Of a stretch of 31,224 nt of DNA, positions 13,964 to 21,597 are shown one piece after another (the first letter of the stretch is position 1; each line of letters begins with the position of its first letter). Both the position numbers and the translations under genes were made by a program. The DNA is taken from the NCBI GenBank assembly GCA_910588165.1, contig CAJUOR010000018.1, positions 1-31,224 of the forward strand, in the 5' to 3' direction. This DNA is from an uncultured Thomasclavelia sp. GTDB lineage: Bacteria > Bacillota_I > Bacilli_A > Erysipelotrichales > Coprobacillaceae. The notes beneath the pieces are model-generated. The model had not been told where the DNA came from. It was given only the letters and a program-made list of their open reading frames with translations, and made no database searches.

Positions 13964-14857
13964 ATGTCTATTTTATTTGAAGGAAGTGCACCGGCTGTCA
14001 TTTGTCCCATGCACGAAGACGGCAGTGTAGATTATGATGCTTTTGATAAACTTATTAAGGATTTATTAGCCAATGGGGTATCAGCATTAGTTATTAGCGG
14101 AACAACCGGTGAGGCTTCGACTTTGACTAGTGAAGAAAAGAGAACGCTTTTAGAACATGCTGTATCTATCAATAATCATCGAGTTCCGATTATTGCCGGA
14201 GCGGGAACGAATAATACTGAGGCTTCTATCCAGGCAGCTTTACAAGCTAAAGAAGCAGGTGCTGATGGCTTACTTTTAGTGACACCATATTACAATAAAA
14301 CAACGCAAGCCGGGTTAATTGCCCATTTTGAAGCGATTGTGAATGCAGTAAAACTTCCGGCTATTTTATACACCGTACCAAGTCGCACAAGTATGAATAT
14401 TGCCCCTGAAACAGTTGAAGCACTGGCAAAAAATCCATACATTGTCGGAATTAAAGATGCAACCGGGAATATGGGTTATACGGTTGAAATCATTCGTCGT
14501 ACTCAAGGCGAGGATTTTGCGGTTTATTCCGGTGAAGATCGTATGGTTTTACCGGTGATTGCTTGTGGTGGGAAAGGTGTTATTTCAGTTGTTTCAAATG
14601 TTTATCCGGCTAAAATGGAAGCCTTATGTCAATATGCTTTACATCACGAGATAGAAAAAGCACGTGAATTGATGTTAGAGATGGATACGTTTATTCAACT
14701 TTTGTTTGCGGAAGTTAATCCAATTGGGGTTAAAGCAGCTATGGCTCAAAAAGGCTATGGAACAACTGCTTTACGTTTACCTTTAGTTGCCGCTACGCAA
14801 GGGTTACAGGACAAAATTAAAGTAGCTATGACTGAGTTTACAAAGAAAGGATACTAA
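13964..14857 (+). CDS. dapA: 4-hydroxy-tetrahydrodipicolinate synthase
   Basis: This enzyme condenses pyruvate with aspartate semialdehyde, the committed step to diaminopimelate and lysine. The ATG at 13964 has AAGGAG upstream in the 16-base gap after lysC; a frame reaching back into lysC is rejected. The 297-residue TIM barrel shows GTTGEAST (46-53), YTVPSRT with Tyr136, and the Schiff-base Lys164 in GIKDATGN. The second tyrosine of the catalytic motif lies in TPYYNKT (about 107-113). Length is normal (about 290-300). The gene is second in the operon and intact. Confidence 0.96.
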   Translation: MSILFEGSAPAVICPMHEDGSVDYDAFDKLIKDLLANGVSALVISGTTGEASTLTSEEKRTLLEHAVSINNHRVPIIAGAGTNNTEASIQAALQAKEAGADGLLLVTPYYNKTTQAGLIAHFEAIVNAVKLPAILYTVPSRTSMNIAPETVEALAKNPYIVGIKDATGNMGYTVEIIRRTQGEDFAVYSGEDRMVLPVIACGGKGVISVVSNVYPAKMEALCQYALHHEIEKARELMLEMDTFIQLLFAEVNPIGVKAAMAQKGYGTTALRLPLVAATQGLQDKIKVAMTEFTKKGY

Positions 14858-14858
14858 T

Positions 14859-15599
14859 ATGAAAACAATTATTTACGGTTTTGGACAAATGGGGCAAAAG
14901 ATTTATCAACAATTGAAAGCCCAAAACGAATCTATTGTGGCAGTTGTTTCCCAAGCCTTTGACTACAGTATTGACGAATTGATGTTAGCTGATTTAAGAG
15001 GTTTTGAACAAGAAGCAGATGTGTTAATTGACTTTTCGCATCCGGATAATCTACAAGACATTTTAGATTATGCTTTGCGTACAAAAACGAAATTAGTTTT
15101 AGCGACAACAGGTTATACTAAGCAGCAATTAGACTTAATTGAAGAAGCCAGTCAAAAAATAGCGATTTTCCAATCCTACAATATGTCATTTGGTATCAGT
15201 ATGTTAGTGAAAATTTTAAAAGATGCCGTTAAGGATTTCTATGGTGCTGATTTTGATATTGAGATTTTAGAAAAGCACCATCATCGTAAAATTGATGCCC
15301 CTAGTGGAACCGCAAAGTTACTATATCAAGTGATGGAAGATGAATTACCCGAATTAAAACCTGTTTATGACCGCTCTGAACTTCACCAAAAAAGAGAAAG
15401 AGAAGAAGTCGGTATGCAAGCGATTCGAGGGGGTACCATTTTTGGAGAGCATTCGGTTTATTTTGCCGGTTTAGATGAAATCGTAGAAATTAAACATACA
15501 GCTTTATCACGAGATGTGTTTAAAACCGGAGCTATTCAAGCCGCCAGAATTTTACTGACTAAGGAAAAAGGCTTGTATAACTTGAAGAATTTGTATTAG
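14859..15599 (+). CDS. dapB: 4-hydroxy-tetrahydrodipicolinate reductase
   Basis: This enzyme reduces the DapA product with NAD(P)H to tetrahydrodipicolinate. The 246-residue protein has an N-terminal Rossmann motif, YGFGQMGQKI (about 6-15), which is a slightly altered form of the usual GxxGxMG. The substrate-binding signature EKHHHRKIDAPSGTA (about 143-157) is complete. An acidic or polar loop decides NADH against NADPH and cannot be settled here. The start lies 1 base after the dapA stop, with AAAGGA at a good distance inside dapA, so translation is coupled. The later succinylase/acetylase steps or a diaminopimelate dehydrogenase are not in this window. Confidence 0.95.
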   Translation: MKTIIYGFGQMGQKIYQQLKAQNESIVAVVSQAFDYSIDELMLADLRGFEQEADVLIDFSHPDNLQDILDYALRTKTKLVLATTGYTKQQLDLIEEASQKIAIFQSYNMSFGISMLVKILKDAVKDFYGADFDIEILEKHHHRKIDAPSGTAKLLYQVMEDELPELKPVYDRSELHQKREREEVGMQAIRGGTIFGEHSVYFAGLDEIVEIKHTALSRDVFKTGAIQAARILLTKEKGLYNLKNLY

Positions 15600-15614
15600 A
15601 CAAGGAGATTGTGA

Positions 15615-16919
15615 ATGTTTATTCAAACTAAATATGCTTCTATCAATGCCCAACATGAATTATGTGTTGATGGTGTATCCGTTGTAGATTTAAAAGCTAA
15701 ATACGGCACGCCTTTATATATCATGTCCGAAGGACATATCAGAGAACAGTTAGCTTTATTAAAGGATAAGTTTATGGATAAATATCCTTGTACATTGCCA
15801 CTGTTTGCCAGCAAGTCGTTTAGTTGCTTGGCAATATATAAGTTAGTTAAAGAATATGGGATTGGGATTGACTGTGTTTCAGCCGGTGAAATTTCGATTG
15901 CCTTGAAAGCGGGGGTCGATCCCGAAAAGATTTATTTCCATGGTAATAATAAATTGGCAAGTGAAATTGAATATGCTTTAAGCCATGGTGTCTTACATTT
16001 TGTGGTAGATAATTTTTATGAGATTGAGTTGTGTCAAGAAATAGCCAAAAAGTTAAATACCAAAGTATATGCGACTTTACGTGTTACACCGGGTGTTGAA
16101 AGTGGCGCTCATGCTTATATTCAGACGGGTGCTAAAGATACGAAGTTTGGTTTTTCTAGTCATGATGGCAGTTATTTAGAAGCCATAAAACAAATAATCC
16201 AAACCGATGAGATTGTTTTTGAGGGACTTCATTGTCATATAGGTTCACAGATTTTTGATATTGATGCCTATGTGACAGCCATGGAAAAATTTGTGGATTT
16301 TGCCGTGGAAATCAAAGAGCGTTTTGGCATCACAATTGCGAAATTAAATGCCGGTGGGGGATATGGTATTGCCTATAATCATGAGGATAAACCATTAGAT
16401 TTTGAAGTGATTACAGAAGCGATTATGACAACGATTCAAAAAGGTTTTGCCAAGCATCAAATGGCTATGCCGATGGTTTTGATTGAACCCGGGCGTTTTG
16501 TTGTCGGCAATGCCGGTATTACGTTATATGAAATCGGTGCATATAAAGATATTCCTCAAGTTCGTCGCTATATTAGTGTTGATGGTGGAATGACGGACAA
16601 TATTCGCACGGCTTTATATGATGCGAAATATGAAGCGGTTGTTGCCAATAAGGCGGATTTACCTTGTGATAGTATTGTAACTGTGGCGGGTAAGAACTGT
16701 GAGAGTGGGGATATTTTGATTAGAGATATTGCCTTAGCTAATCCGTTGCCAAAAGATTTATTGGCAGTCTTTTCAACCGGAGCTTATAATTACACCATGT
16801 CTAGTAACTATAACCAATTACCTAAACCGGCGGTTGTCTTTACATATCAGGGAAAAGATCGTCTAGTGGTGCGTAGACAAACTTTTGATGACTTGATTTA
16901 TTTAGATGTGGAGGAATAG
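15615..16919 (+). CDS. lysA: Diaminopimelate decarboxylase
   Basis: This PLP-dependent fold-III enzyme removes CO2 from meso-diaminopimelate to give L-lysine. It has 434 residues. Lys67 in LFASKSFS is the PLP Schiff-base lysine. HCHIGSQ (about 196-202), the glycine-rich NAGGGYG loop and EPGR bind the cofactor phosphate. The C-terminal barrel carries CESGD with the catalytic cysteine supplied across the dimer. AAGGAG lies 7 bases before the ATG. It is the fourth gene of the operon. The short unknown gene that follows starts 2 bases after its stop. The enzyme is full length. Confidence 0.96.
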   Translation: MFIQTKYASINAQHELCVDGVSVVDLKAKYGTPLYIMSEGHIREQLALLKDKFMDKYPCTLPLFASKSFSCLAIYKLVKEYGIGIDCVSAGEISIALKAGVDPEKIYFHGNNKLASEIEYALSHGVLHFVVDNFYEIELCQEIAKKLNTKVYATLRVTPGVESGAHAYIQTGAKDTKFGFSSHDGSYLEAIKQIIQTDEIVFEGLHCHIGSQIFDIDAYVTAMEKFVDFAVEIKERFGITIAKLNAGGGYGIAYNHEDKPLDFEVITEAIMTTIQKGFAKHQMAMPMVLIEPGRFVVGNAGITLYEIGAYKDIPQVRRYISVDGGMTDNIRTALYDAKYEAVVANKADLPCDSIVTVAGKNCESGDILIRDIALANPLPKDLLAVFSTGAYNYTMSSNYNQLPKPAVVFTYQGKDRLVVRRQTFDDLIYLDVEE

Positions 16920-16921
16920 AC

Positions 16922-17161
16922 ATGATGGGCTATTATGAATTGGCTTTATATGTGCTATTAGAAGATGATACGCCTGAAATGATTGATGTGATGATGACAG
17001 CTTCTAAAGAAGAGTGTTTAAATTTGGCACACCAAATCGCTTGTAAATTAAATGAAAAACAGTATTTTGAAATTTTTAATGATGAGAGTCAAGAAACAAT
17101 TTATGTTTTAAAAGACGGTGAAGAAATTAAAGACTTTAAAATGCTTATAGCAAACTTATAA
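16922..17161 (+). CDS. Small protein of unknown function at the end of the lysine operon
   Basis: I do not recognise this 79-residue protein. It starts 2 bases after lysA stops; GGAGGAA overlaps the end of lysA and sits 5 bases before the ATG, so it is clearly translated with the operon. It is acidic, has no membrane segment and no Cys pair, and reads as helix-helix-strand (ALYVLLEDDTPEMIDVMMTASKEECLNLAHQIACKL, then KQYFEIFNDESQETIYVLKDGEEI). The paired beta strands near the end resemble small regulatory folds, but no family can be named. It precedes the operon terminator. A role tied to lysine metabolism is only suggested by position. Confidence 0.75.
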   Translation: MMGYYELALYVLLEDDTPEMIDVMMTASKEECLNLAHQIACKLNEKQYFEIFNDESQETIYVLKDGEEIKDFKMLIANL

Positions 17162-17164
17162 TCT

Positions 17165-17202
17165 AAAAACCTGTTAGGTAACAAGTACCTAAGCAGGTTT
17201 TT
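17165..17202 (+). terminator. Terminator of the lysine operon
   Basis: AAAAACCTG plus TTAGGTA pair with TACCTAA plus CAGGTTTTT around an ACAAG loop, with one unpaired G. It starts 3 bases after the last stop. Confidence 0.88.
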
Positions 17203-17213
17203 AAAATATTTAT

Positions 17214-17243
17214 AACATAAAAGAACAGCACTTAGCTGTTCTT
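17214..17243 (-). terminator. Terminator of the VWA-MoxR operon
   Basis: AAGAACAGC and GCTGTTCTT form a perfect 9-bp stem with a 5-base loop. On the minus strand it is followed by TTTTATG. Together with the preceding hairpin it separates two convergent operons. Confidence 0.8.
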
Positions 17244-17271
17244 AGTTAGTCGTGATGGGTAAAGTAGTTTT

Positions 17272-18780
17272 TTATGCTTCAAAATCCAAAAGATTGATAG
17301 CATCAATTTTATCTAATAATTCATTTTGCTTATCCTTGAATAATAATTGTTTGTTGTGGTGGAAATATTTTTCACAACCATGAGCATAGATATATTTAGA
17401 AATAACTTTATTGATCGTCATTTCAGTAACCAAAATCAAAATTTCCTGACCTTCGGCAAAAGTTTCTTCAAAGAAAGTAAAGCTGTTGTTAAGACTTGCT
17501 TGGGCTTCTTGATCTAATGTTTTGAGTTTGGCAAGCTGTTGCTGTAATTCGGCTTTCACGATTGCCATTGGTTGTCCGTCATTAGCTTTTAGGGCATCGA
17601 CTAAACCATTCATCAAATCCATAACATGATAGATATGGGTTTGGTAAGTGCTAGACAAAGCATTACCCGCTTCTTTTTGTTGCAATTCAAGTTTATAGTT
17701 ATCAATTTGCGTTTGAATATTAGCCATCATCATAGAGCTATCCTCAACTTTAGGCATTGCTTTGATATTAGCTAAAGTTTGCTTAAGGGCATCTTCTAAG
17801 GCAACCGTTTCAGAAATCGTTTGGTCTAGTTGGCTCATCAAGAGTGAGATTAAAGATAATCTTTCATCGAATTTAGCGTTTTGAGCACGTTCTTTGATTT
17901 CAGCTGTGCTTGTACCTTTCAAGATTTCATCGACTTGGTAATCAGCCTGATATTTATGGAATAATTGGTAATAATGGGAAAAGTCTTTGGCAATTTTTTC
18001 ATCTTGAAGATACTGACTGATTAAATTGTAGTCTACTTCAAGATTGTTTTTTTCATAAAGAATAATCATTTGACTTAAATCGTCCCAACCACGTGCTGTT
18101 ACAAAACTTTTACCGTCAACAGTTGTGGAAATACTGTAAAAGTGTGATGACTTGATGTTTAAATAAGACGTTACAACCGGGTGAATATTGACATTAACGG
18201 CATATTCTTTCCATGTTTCATAGTCAGCTTCAACCTCAATTTTCTTTAAACGATCCCATGTAACAATATCAAATTCTTTAACAGAGGCGTTAAATTCAGG
18301 GGGATTACCGGCTGTAACAACGACCCAACCGTTAGGAACTTGGTGGCGCCCAAAGGTTTTGTATTGAAGAAATTGCAACATAGAGGGTGCCAGTGTTTCG
18401 GAAATACAGTTAATTTCATCTAAGAAGAGAATTCCATGCTTTTTACCTGTTTTCTCCATAGAATCATAGACAGAGGCAATAATTTCACTCATGGTATATT
18501 CTGAAATCTTATAGTTTTCTTCACCGTATTGTTTATCGACAATAAAAGGTAAACCCAAAGCACTTTGACGGGTATGATGAGTCATTGAATAGGAAACAAG
18601 CGCAATATCTAATTCTTGAGCAATTTGTTCCATAATGGCTGTTTTACCGATACCGGGAGCACCTATTAAAAAGACAGGTCGCTGTTTTTGAACCGGGATT
18701 AAGGTATGCCCGTATTGATCCAAAGTGGAATAGGCGATAATTGCATTTTTGATTTGTTGCTTGGCTTCTTTAATATTCAT
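17272..18780 (-). CDS. MoxR-type AAA+ ATPase
   Basis: This 502-residue cytoplasmic ATPase belongs to the MoxR branch of AAA+ proteins, which work as chaperones with VWA-domain partners. Walker A GAPGIGKT is at 40-47, Walker B ILFLDE at 117-122, sensor-1 Asn159 in TAGNP, and an arginine-finger-like Arg177 in TWDRLKKIEVE. Residues 1-210 form the ATPase core. The remaining about 290 residues are helical and rich in Gln, Glu and Lys (TIS...LEDALKQTLANIKAMPK, DNYKLELQQKEAG), suggesting coiled coil, and are longer than in a minimal MoxR (about 310-330 residues). The ATG lies 2 bases after the VWA stop, with GGAGG overlapping the end of that gene, so the two are coupled. The client is unknown. Confidence 0.88.
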   Translation of the reverse strand: MNIKEAKQQIKNAIIAYSTLDQYGHTLIPVQKQRPVFLIGAPGIGKTAIMEQIAQELDIALVSYSMTHHTRQSALGLPFIVDKQYGEENYKISEYTMSEIIASVYDSMEKTGKKHGILFLDEINCISETLAPSMLQFLQYKTFGRHQVPNGWVVVTAGNPPEFNASVKEFDIVTWDRLKKIEVEADYETWKEYAVNVNIHPVVTSYLNIKSSHFYSISTTVDGKSFVTARGWDDLSQMIILYEKNNLEVDYNLISQYLQDEKIAKDFSHYYQLFHKYQADYQVDEILKGTSTAEIKERAQNAKFDERLSLISLLMSQLDQTISETVALEDALKQTLANIKAMPKVEDSSMMMANIQTQIDNYKLELQQKEAGNALSSTYQTHIYHVMDLMNGLVDALKANDGQPMAIVKAELQQQLAKLKTLDQEAQASLNNSFTFFEETFAEGQEILILVTEMTINKVISKYIYAHGCEKYFHHNKQLLFKDKQNELLDKIDAINLLDFEA

Positions 18781-18782
18781 TG

Positions 18783-20249
18783 TTAGTCCTCCATATCTAT
18801 GATTTCATCTTCATCTAATATATATTTAATAGCCCAATAGGGCACTTTTGCCTCTAACATCTGCCCTTTATCTAAAAAGATAAAAGCGCATGAATAATCA
18901 GGCCGTTTTTTAGGATAGGTACCATCACCATCGGTAAAGTAAAGCAAGCCCTCTAAATGAGTTAAATCTTTTTGAGCGATTAAGAGATCAACATAGTCAA
19001 AGACAGGCCGGAAATCTGTTCCTCCTAGACCATGAATCTCAATATTTTGAATATAGTGATTAAAAGCTTCTAAGCTTGTGATTTTAGCATCGTGTTGAAT
19101 AGCTGCATCGCATTGAATAATATGGATATTGAATTTGTGGAAAAAGTTTTCCTTTTGTTGAAAGATATTGTAAGTCTTTTGAAGAAAAGCTTGAACAATA
19201 TCGCCTGAAACAGAACCTGAGGTATCAATCGCAATGATAAATTCCTTCAGACTTTTGGTTTCTTTGTATTCTAAGGCTTCAATTAAAGGCATATTTTGAT
19301 ATAACTGCAAGCCATAAGTATAAAAAACGTAATCAAATTCATCATCATTCACCATCTGCTTTTCCCCAGTGGTCATAAATTTTTTTAAGAAAGTAGAATA
19401 GTTGTATTTTTCACGATTTAATCTAGCTAATGATTGAACCATTGAACCTGCTTGCTCACCGTATTCTTTAGAAAAAGTCTGTAAGTCAGTTTCAATTCGT
19501 TCGGAAATCTCTTGCCACGCCTTCATAGAAGCTTTAATTTTTTCAATATCTTCTTGTGTTACGAAATCGTCTTGTGGCTGCCCATCTTTGTCAGTGGTTT
19601 GTTCGTCATTGTCATTTCCGCCGATTTCTGCACCGTGGCTGGCATTATCAAAACGGTTTTGTCCTGCTTTAGTCGGATCATCTTTAGATTCTTCTCCGTA
19701 CAATGTTTCATTACGATTGGTGACATCTCTAATCGCATACCAACGACTGTGTTCATCAAAGTAGAATAGAGAGCTTAACCATTTAATCTGATCACTATTT
19801 AAGTTATCCTCTAAGTAGTGATAGACTTTTTGAGCTGTCAGAAGTTCAATGTGATTTTTGATTTTGGCAATTTCAAGTCGCATTTCTTCACTCTTGTCAG
19901 TTTCCATACATTCCAAATGTAATTCTTCAATCATATTTTCTACCGCAATATCACAAGCCAAGTTCCATAGACTATGATTGTAGTTGGCTGTTAAAAATTG
20001 ATGTCTAAAGATAGAATGTAGGACAATATGCATATAGCCACGAGTTAAACTATTAGGATTATTTTTAAAAGTTTTAATAATGTAGATAGGTTGATAATAA
20101 AGATAAACCCCATCACATTCAATGGAAGTTGATGTCGGAGCAAATGTATAATTATCTAAGGCAATATCCATGAAACGCAAGTGCATAGTAATCTGACTAA
20201 TGAGGTTTTTAAAAATTTCTTGGCATATTGCAATTAATTCTTCGTCCAT
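18783..20249 (-). CDS. VWA-domain protein with degenerate metallopeptidase-like N-terminus
   Basis: This 488-residue protein is of the DUF2201 type. The N-terminal domain (about 1-160) resembles a putative metallopeptidase: HIVLH at 74-78, His83, and WNLACDIAVEN at 95-105. The usual HExxH glutamate is replaced by Ile, so zinc-peptidase activity is doubtful. Residues about 170-230 are a polar acidic linker. The C-terminal VWA-like domain (about 335-488) has a complete MIDAS metal site: Asp342-x-Ser344-x-Ser346 in IDTSGS, Thr411 in GGTD, and Asp440 in FTDGDG. GGAGGTGG precedes the ATG. VWA proteins next to MoxR ATPases act as substrate adaptors or metal-dependent assembly factors. An extended -10 promoter lies at 20279-20287. 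Confidence 0.85.
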   Translation of the reverse strand: MDEELIAICQEIFKNLISQITMHLRFMDIALDNYTFAPTSTSIECDGVYLYYQPIYIIKTFKNNPNSLTRGYMHIVLHSIFRHQFLTANYNHSLWNLACDIAVENMIEELHLECMETDKSEEMRLEIAKIKNHIELLTAQKVYHYLEDNLNSDQIKWLSSLFYFDEHSRWYAIRDVTNRNETLYGEESKDDPTKAGQNRFDNASHGAEIGGNDNDEQTTDKDGQPQDDFVTQEDIEKIKASMKAWQEISERIETDLQTFSKEYGEQAGSMVQSLARLNREKYNYSTFLKKFMTTGEKQMVNDDEFDYVFYTYGLQLYQNMPLIEALEYKETKSLKEFIIAIDTSGSVSGDIVQAFLQKTYNIFQQKENFFHKFNIHIIQCDAAIQHDAKITSLEAFNHYIQNIEIHGLGGTDFRPVFDYVDLLIAQKDLTHLEGLLYFTDGDGTYPKKRPDYSCAFIFLDKGQMLEAKVPYWAIKYILDEDEIIDMED

Positions 20250-20278
20250 AAATCCACCTCCGAAAGTTTGTTGAAGTC

Positions 20279-20287
20279 ATTGTACCA
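20279..20287 (-). promoter_or_regulatory. Extended -10 promoter of the VWA-MoxR operon
   Basis: On the minus strand TGGTACAAT gives an extended -10 (TGn plus TACAAT). The predicted start is about 7 bases further on, leaving a short leader before GGAGGTGG. The same 9-mer occurs at 26201-26209 and 28200-28208. Confidence 0.55.
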
Positions 20288-20364
20288 TACTTTATTTAAG
20301 TTATATGATTTTTGCATATTCAGAAAATAATTCAGTTTTAGAGACGATAAAAAACATGATAGTA

Positions 20365-20391
20365 AAAATATGTCAAAAATTGTCATATTTT
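20365..20391. other. Inverted repeat between LRR and VWA genes
   Basis: AAAATATG (20365-20372) and CATATTTT (20384-20391) flank an 11-base centre. The spacing suits an operator or weak hairpin. It lies about 85 bases upstream of the VWA -10, in a 194-base gap that otherwise holds only the promoter and the LRR terminator. Confidence 0.35.
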
Positions 20392-20418
20392 ATTCGGCTA
20401 AATAATTTAAAGAATTAA

Positions 20419-20445
20419 AAACAATCAGTTCAAAACTGACTGTTT
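20419..20445 (-). terminator. Terminator of the LRR gene
   Basis: On the minus strand AAACAGTCAGTT and AACTGATTGTTT form a 12-bp stem with one G-T pair and a 3-base loop, followed by TTAATTC. It overlaps the stop codon of the LRR gene. Confidence 0.65.
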
Positions 20446-21502
20446 AAAATAAATCCTCTAACATATTCTCTAAATCGTCTACAGAGCTATCTTGATTGGC
20501 TTGACTGTATGCCATCAATTTAGCCTTTTCTTCTCTATCTTTGATTTGTTCAAAATAGGGTTCGATATCTTTAGATGTATATAAGTTGACTTCAATGGCT
20601 TGATTTAAAGCAGCATAACGTTGATGATAGACTAAATAAGCTAATAAATCCGAAGCTTTTTCTTTGATTGCATGGATATAGTAGGCCTTGGAATTTTCTT
20701 TGTGTCTAGCATAAGTTTCCAAGAAGTTAGCCATTAAAATCAGTTGGGCTTGGGGTTTCCATTGTTGAAGGTCTACTTTGGGAAAATAAGAATCGTGGAA
20801 TAAGTAATGGGTTGGATCATGGCGATTTAGACTTAAATGCCAATTAGCGTCAAACATTTTAGCTGATATTAACATATTTTCATTACCGTTAAAACAGCAA
20901 TGCCCTTCTGTTTCAAAAGCACTTTCCAGCACGTTTTCTAAGTTGGCAGACACCTGAATTAAAGCTAATTTCGGACAGTGATAAAAAGCTTTATGCCCGA
21001 CTTGAATAATGCTATCAGGTAAGACAATCTCTTTTAAGGAAACACAGTTCGCAAACGCATTGTCCGGAATTTCCTGAATTTGCGGTGGGAGTTTTATGTG
21101 TTGTAAAGCTAAACAAAAGCTAAAAGCACTATGATGAATTGTTTGAATCGTTGACGGCAATTCAATCTGTTGAAGATTTTTGCATTGGTAAAATAAGCTT
21201 TTCGCAATAGTGCGCAATTGAGAAGGAAGCTTAATGCTTTTCAATTGATAACAATATGAAAAAGCTCCTTTATCAATCATTTCAACACTATCGGGAATTT
21301 CAAGCGTTTTAAGGTTCTCACAACCATAGAAAGCAAAACTGCCAATCGAAGTTAAGCTGTTGGGAAGGATTATTTCCTCAATAAAATCACAGTTGTAGAA
21401 GGCAAATTCACCGATTTCTTGAATCCCCTCAGGTACAACGACTTTTCTTTGCTTGCCTTGATATTTGGTTAAAATATGTTCATGGCTTGTTAATTCATTC
21501 AT
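20444..21502 (-). CDS. BspA-type leucine-rich-repeat protein, cytoplasmic
   Basis: This 352-residue protein starts at ATG 21502, with AAAGGG 8 bases upstream; a GTG nine bases earlier would overlap that site. Residues about 1-195 hold some eight LRR_5 repeats of about 23 residues with the pattern IGxxAFxxCxxLxxIxLPxSLxxI (for example IGEFAFYNCDFIEEIILPNSLTSI and IPDNAFANCVSLKEIVLPDSI). These repeats form a protein-binding solenoid. Residues about 225-352 are mostly helical (ARHKENSKAYYIHAIKEKASDLLAYLVYHQRYAALNQAIE) and may be a second interaction module. There is no signal peptide and no LPxTG, so unlike most BspA proteins it should stay in the cytoplasm. It sits upstream of, and co-directional with, the VWA-MoxR pair but has its own terminator. 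Confidence 0.8.
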   Translation of the reverse strand: MNELTSHEHILTKYQGKQRKVVVPEGIQEIGEFAFYNCDFIEEIILPNSLTSIGSFAFYGCENLKTLEIPDSVEMIDKGAFSYCYQLKSIKLPSQLRTIAKSLFYQCKNLQQIELPSTIQTIHHSAFSFCLALQHIKLPPQIQEIPDNAFANCVSLKEIVLPDSIIQVGHKAFYHCPKLALIQVSANLENVLESAFETEGHCCFNGNENMLISAKMFDANWHLSLNRHDPTHYLFHDSYFPKVDLQQWKPQAQLILMANFLETYARHKENSKAYYIHAIKEKASDLLAYLVYHQRYAALNQAIEVNLYTSKDIEPYFEQIKDREEKAKLMAYSQANQDSSVDDLENMLEDLF

Positions 21503-21561
21503 CTTCATCACCCTTTATCTTTTCCTATTATAGCGGTTATCTAGCTTAAAAGAAAGAGTAA

Positions 21562-21595
21562 AAAAGAAGTATCTTAGAGATAAGATACTTCTTTT
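21562..21595 (-). terminator. Terminator of the ABC transporter gene
   Basis: AAAAGAAGTATCTTA and TAAGATACTTCTTTT form a perfect 15-bp stem around a 4-base loop, only 2 bases from the stop codon. Its symmetry allows use in both directions. Confidence 0.8.
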
Positions 21596-21597
21596 GG

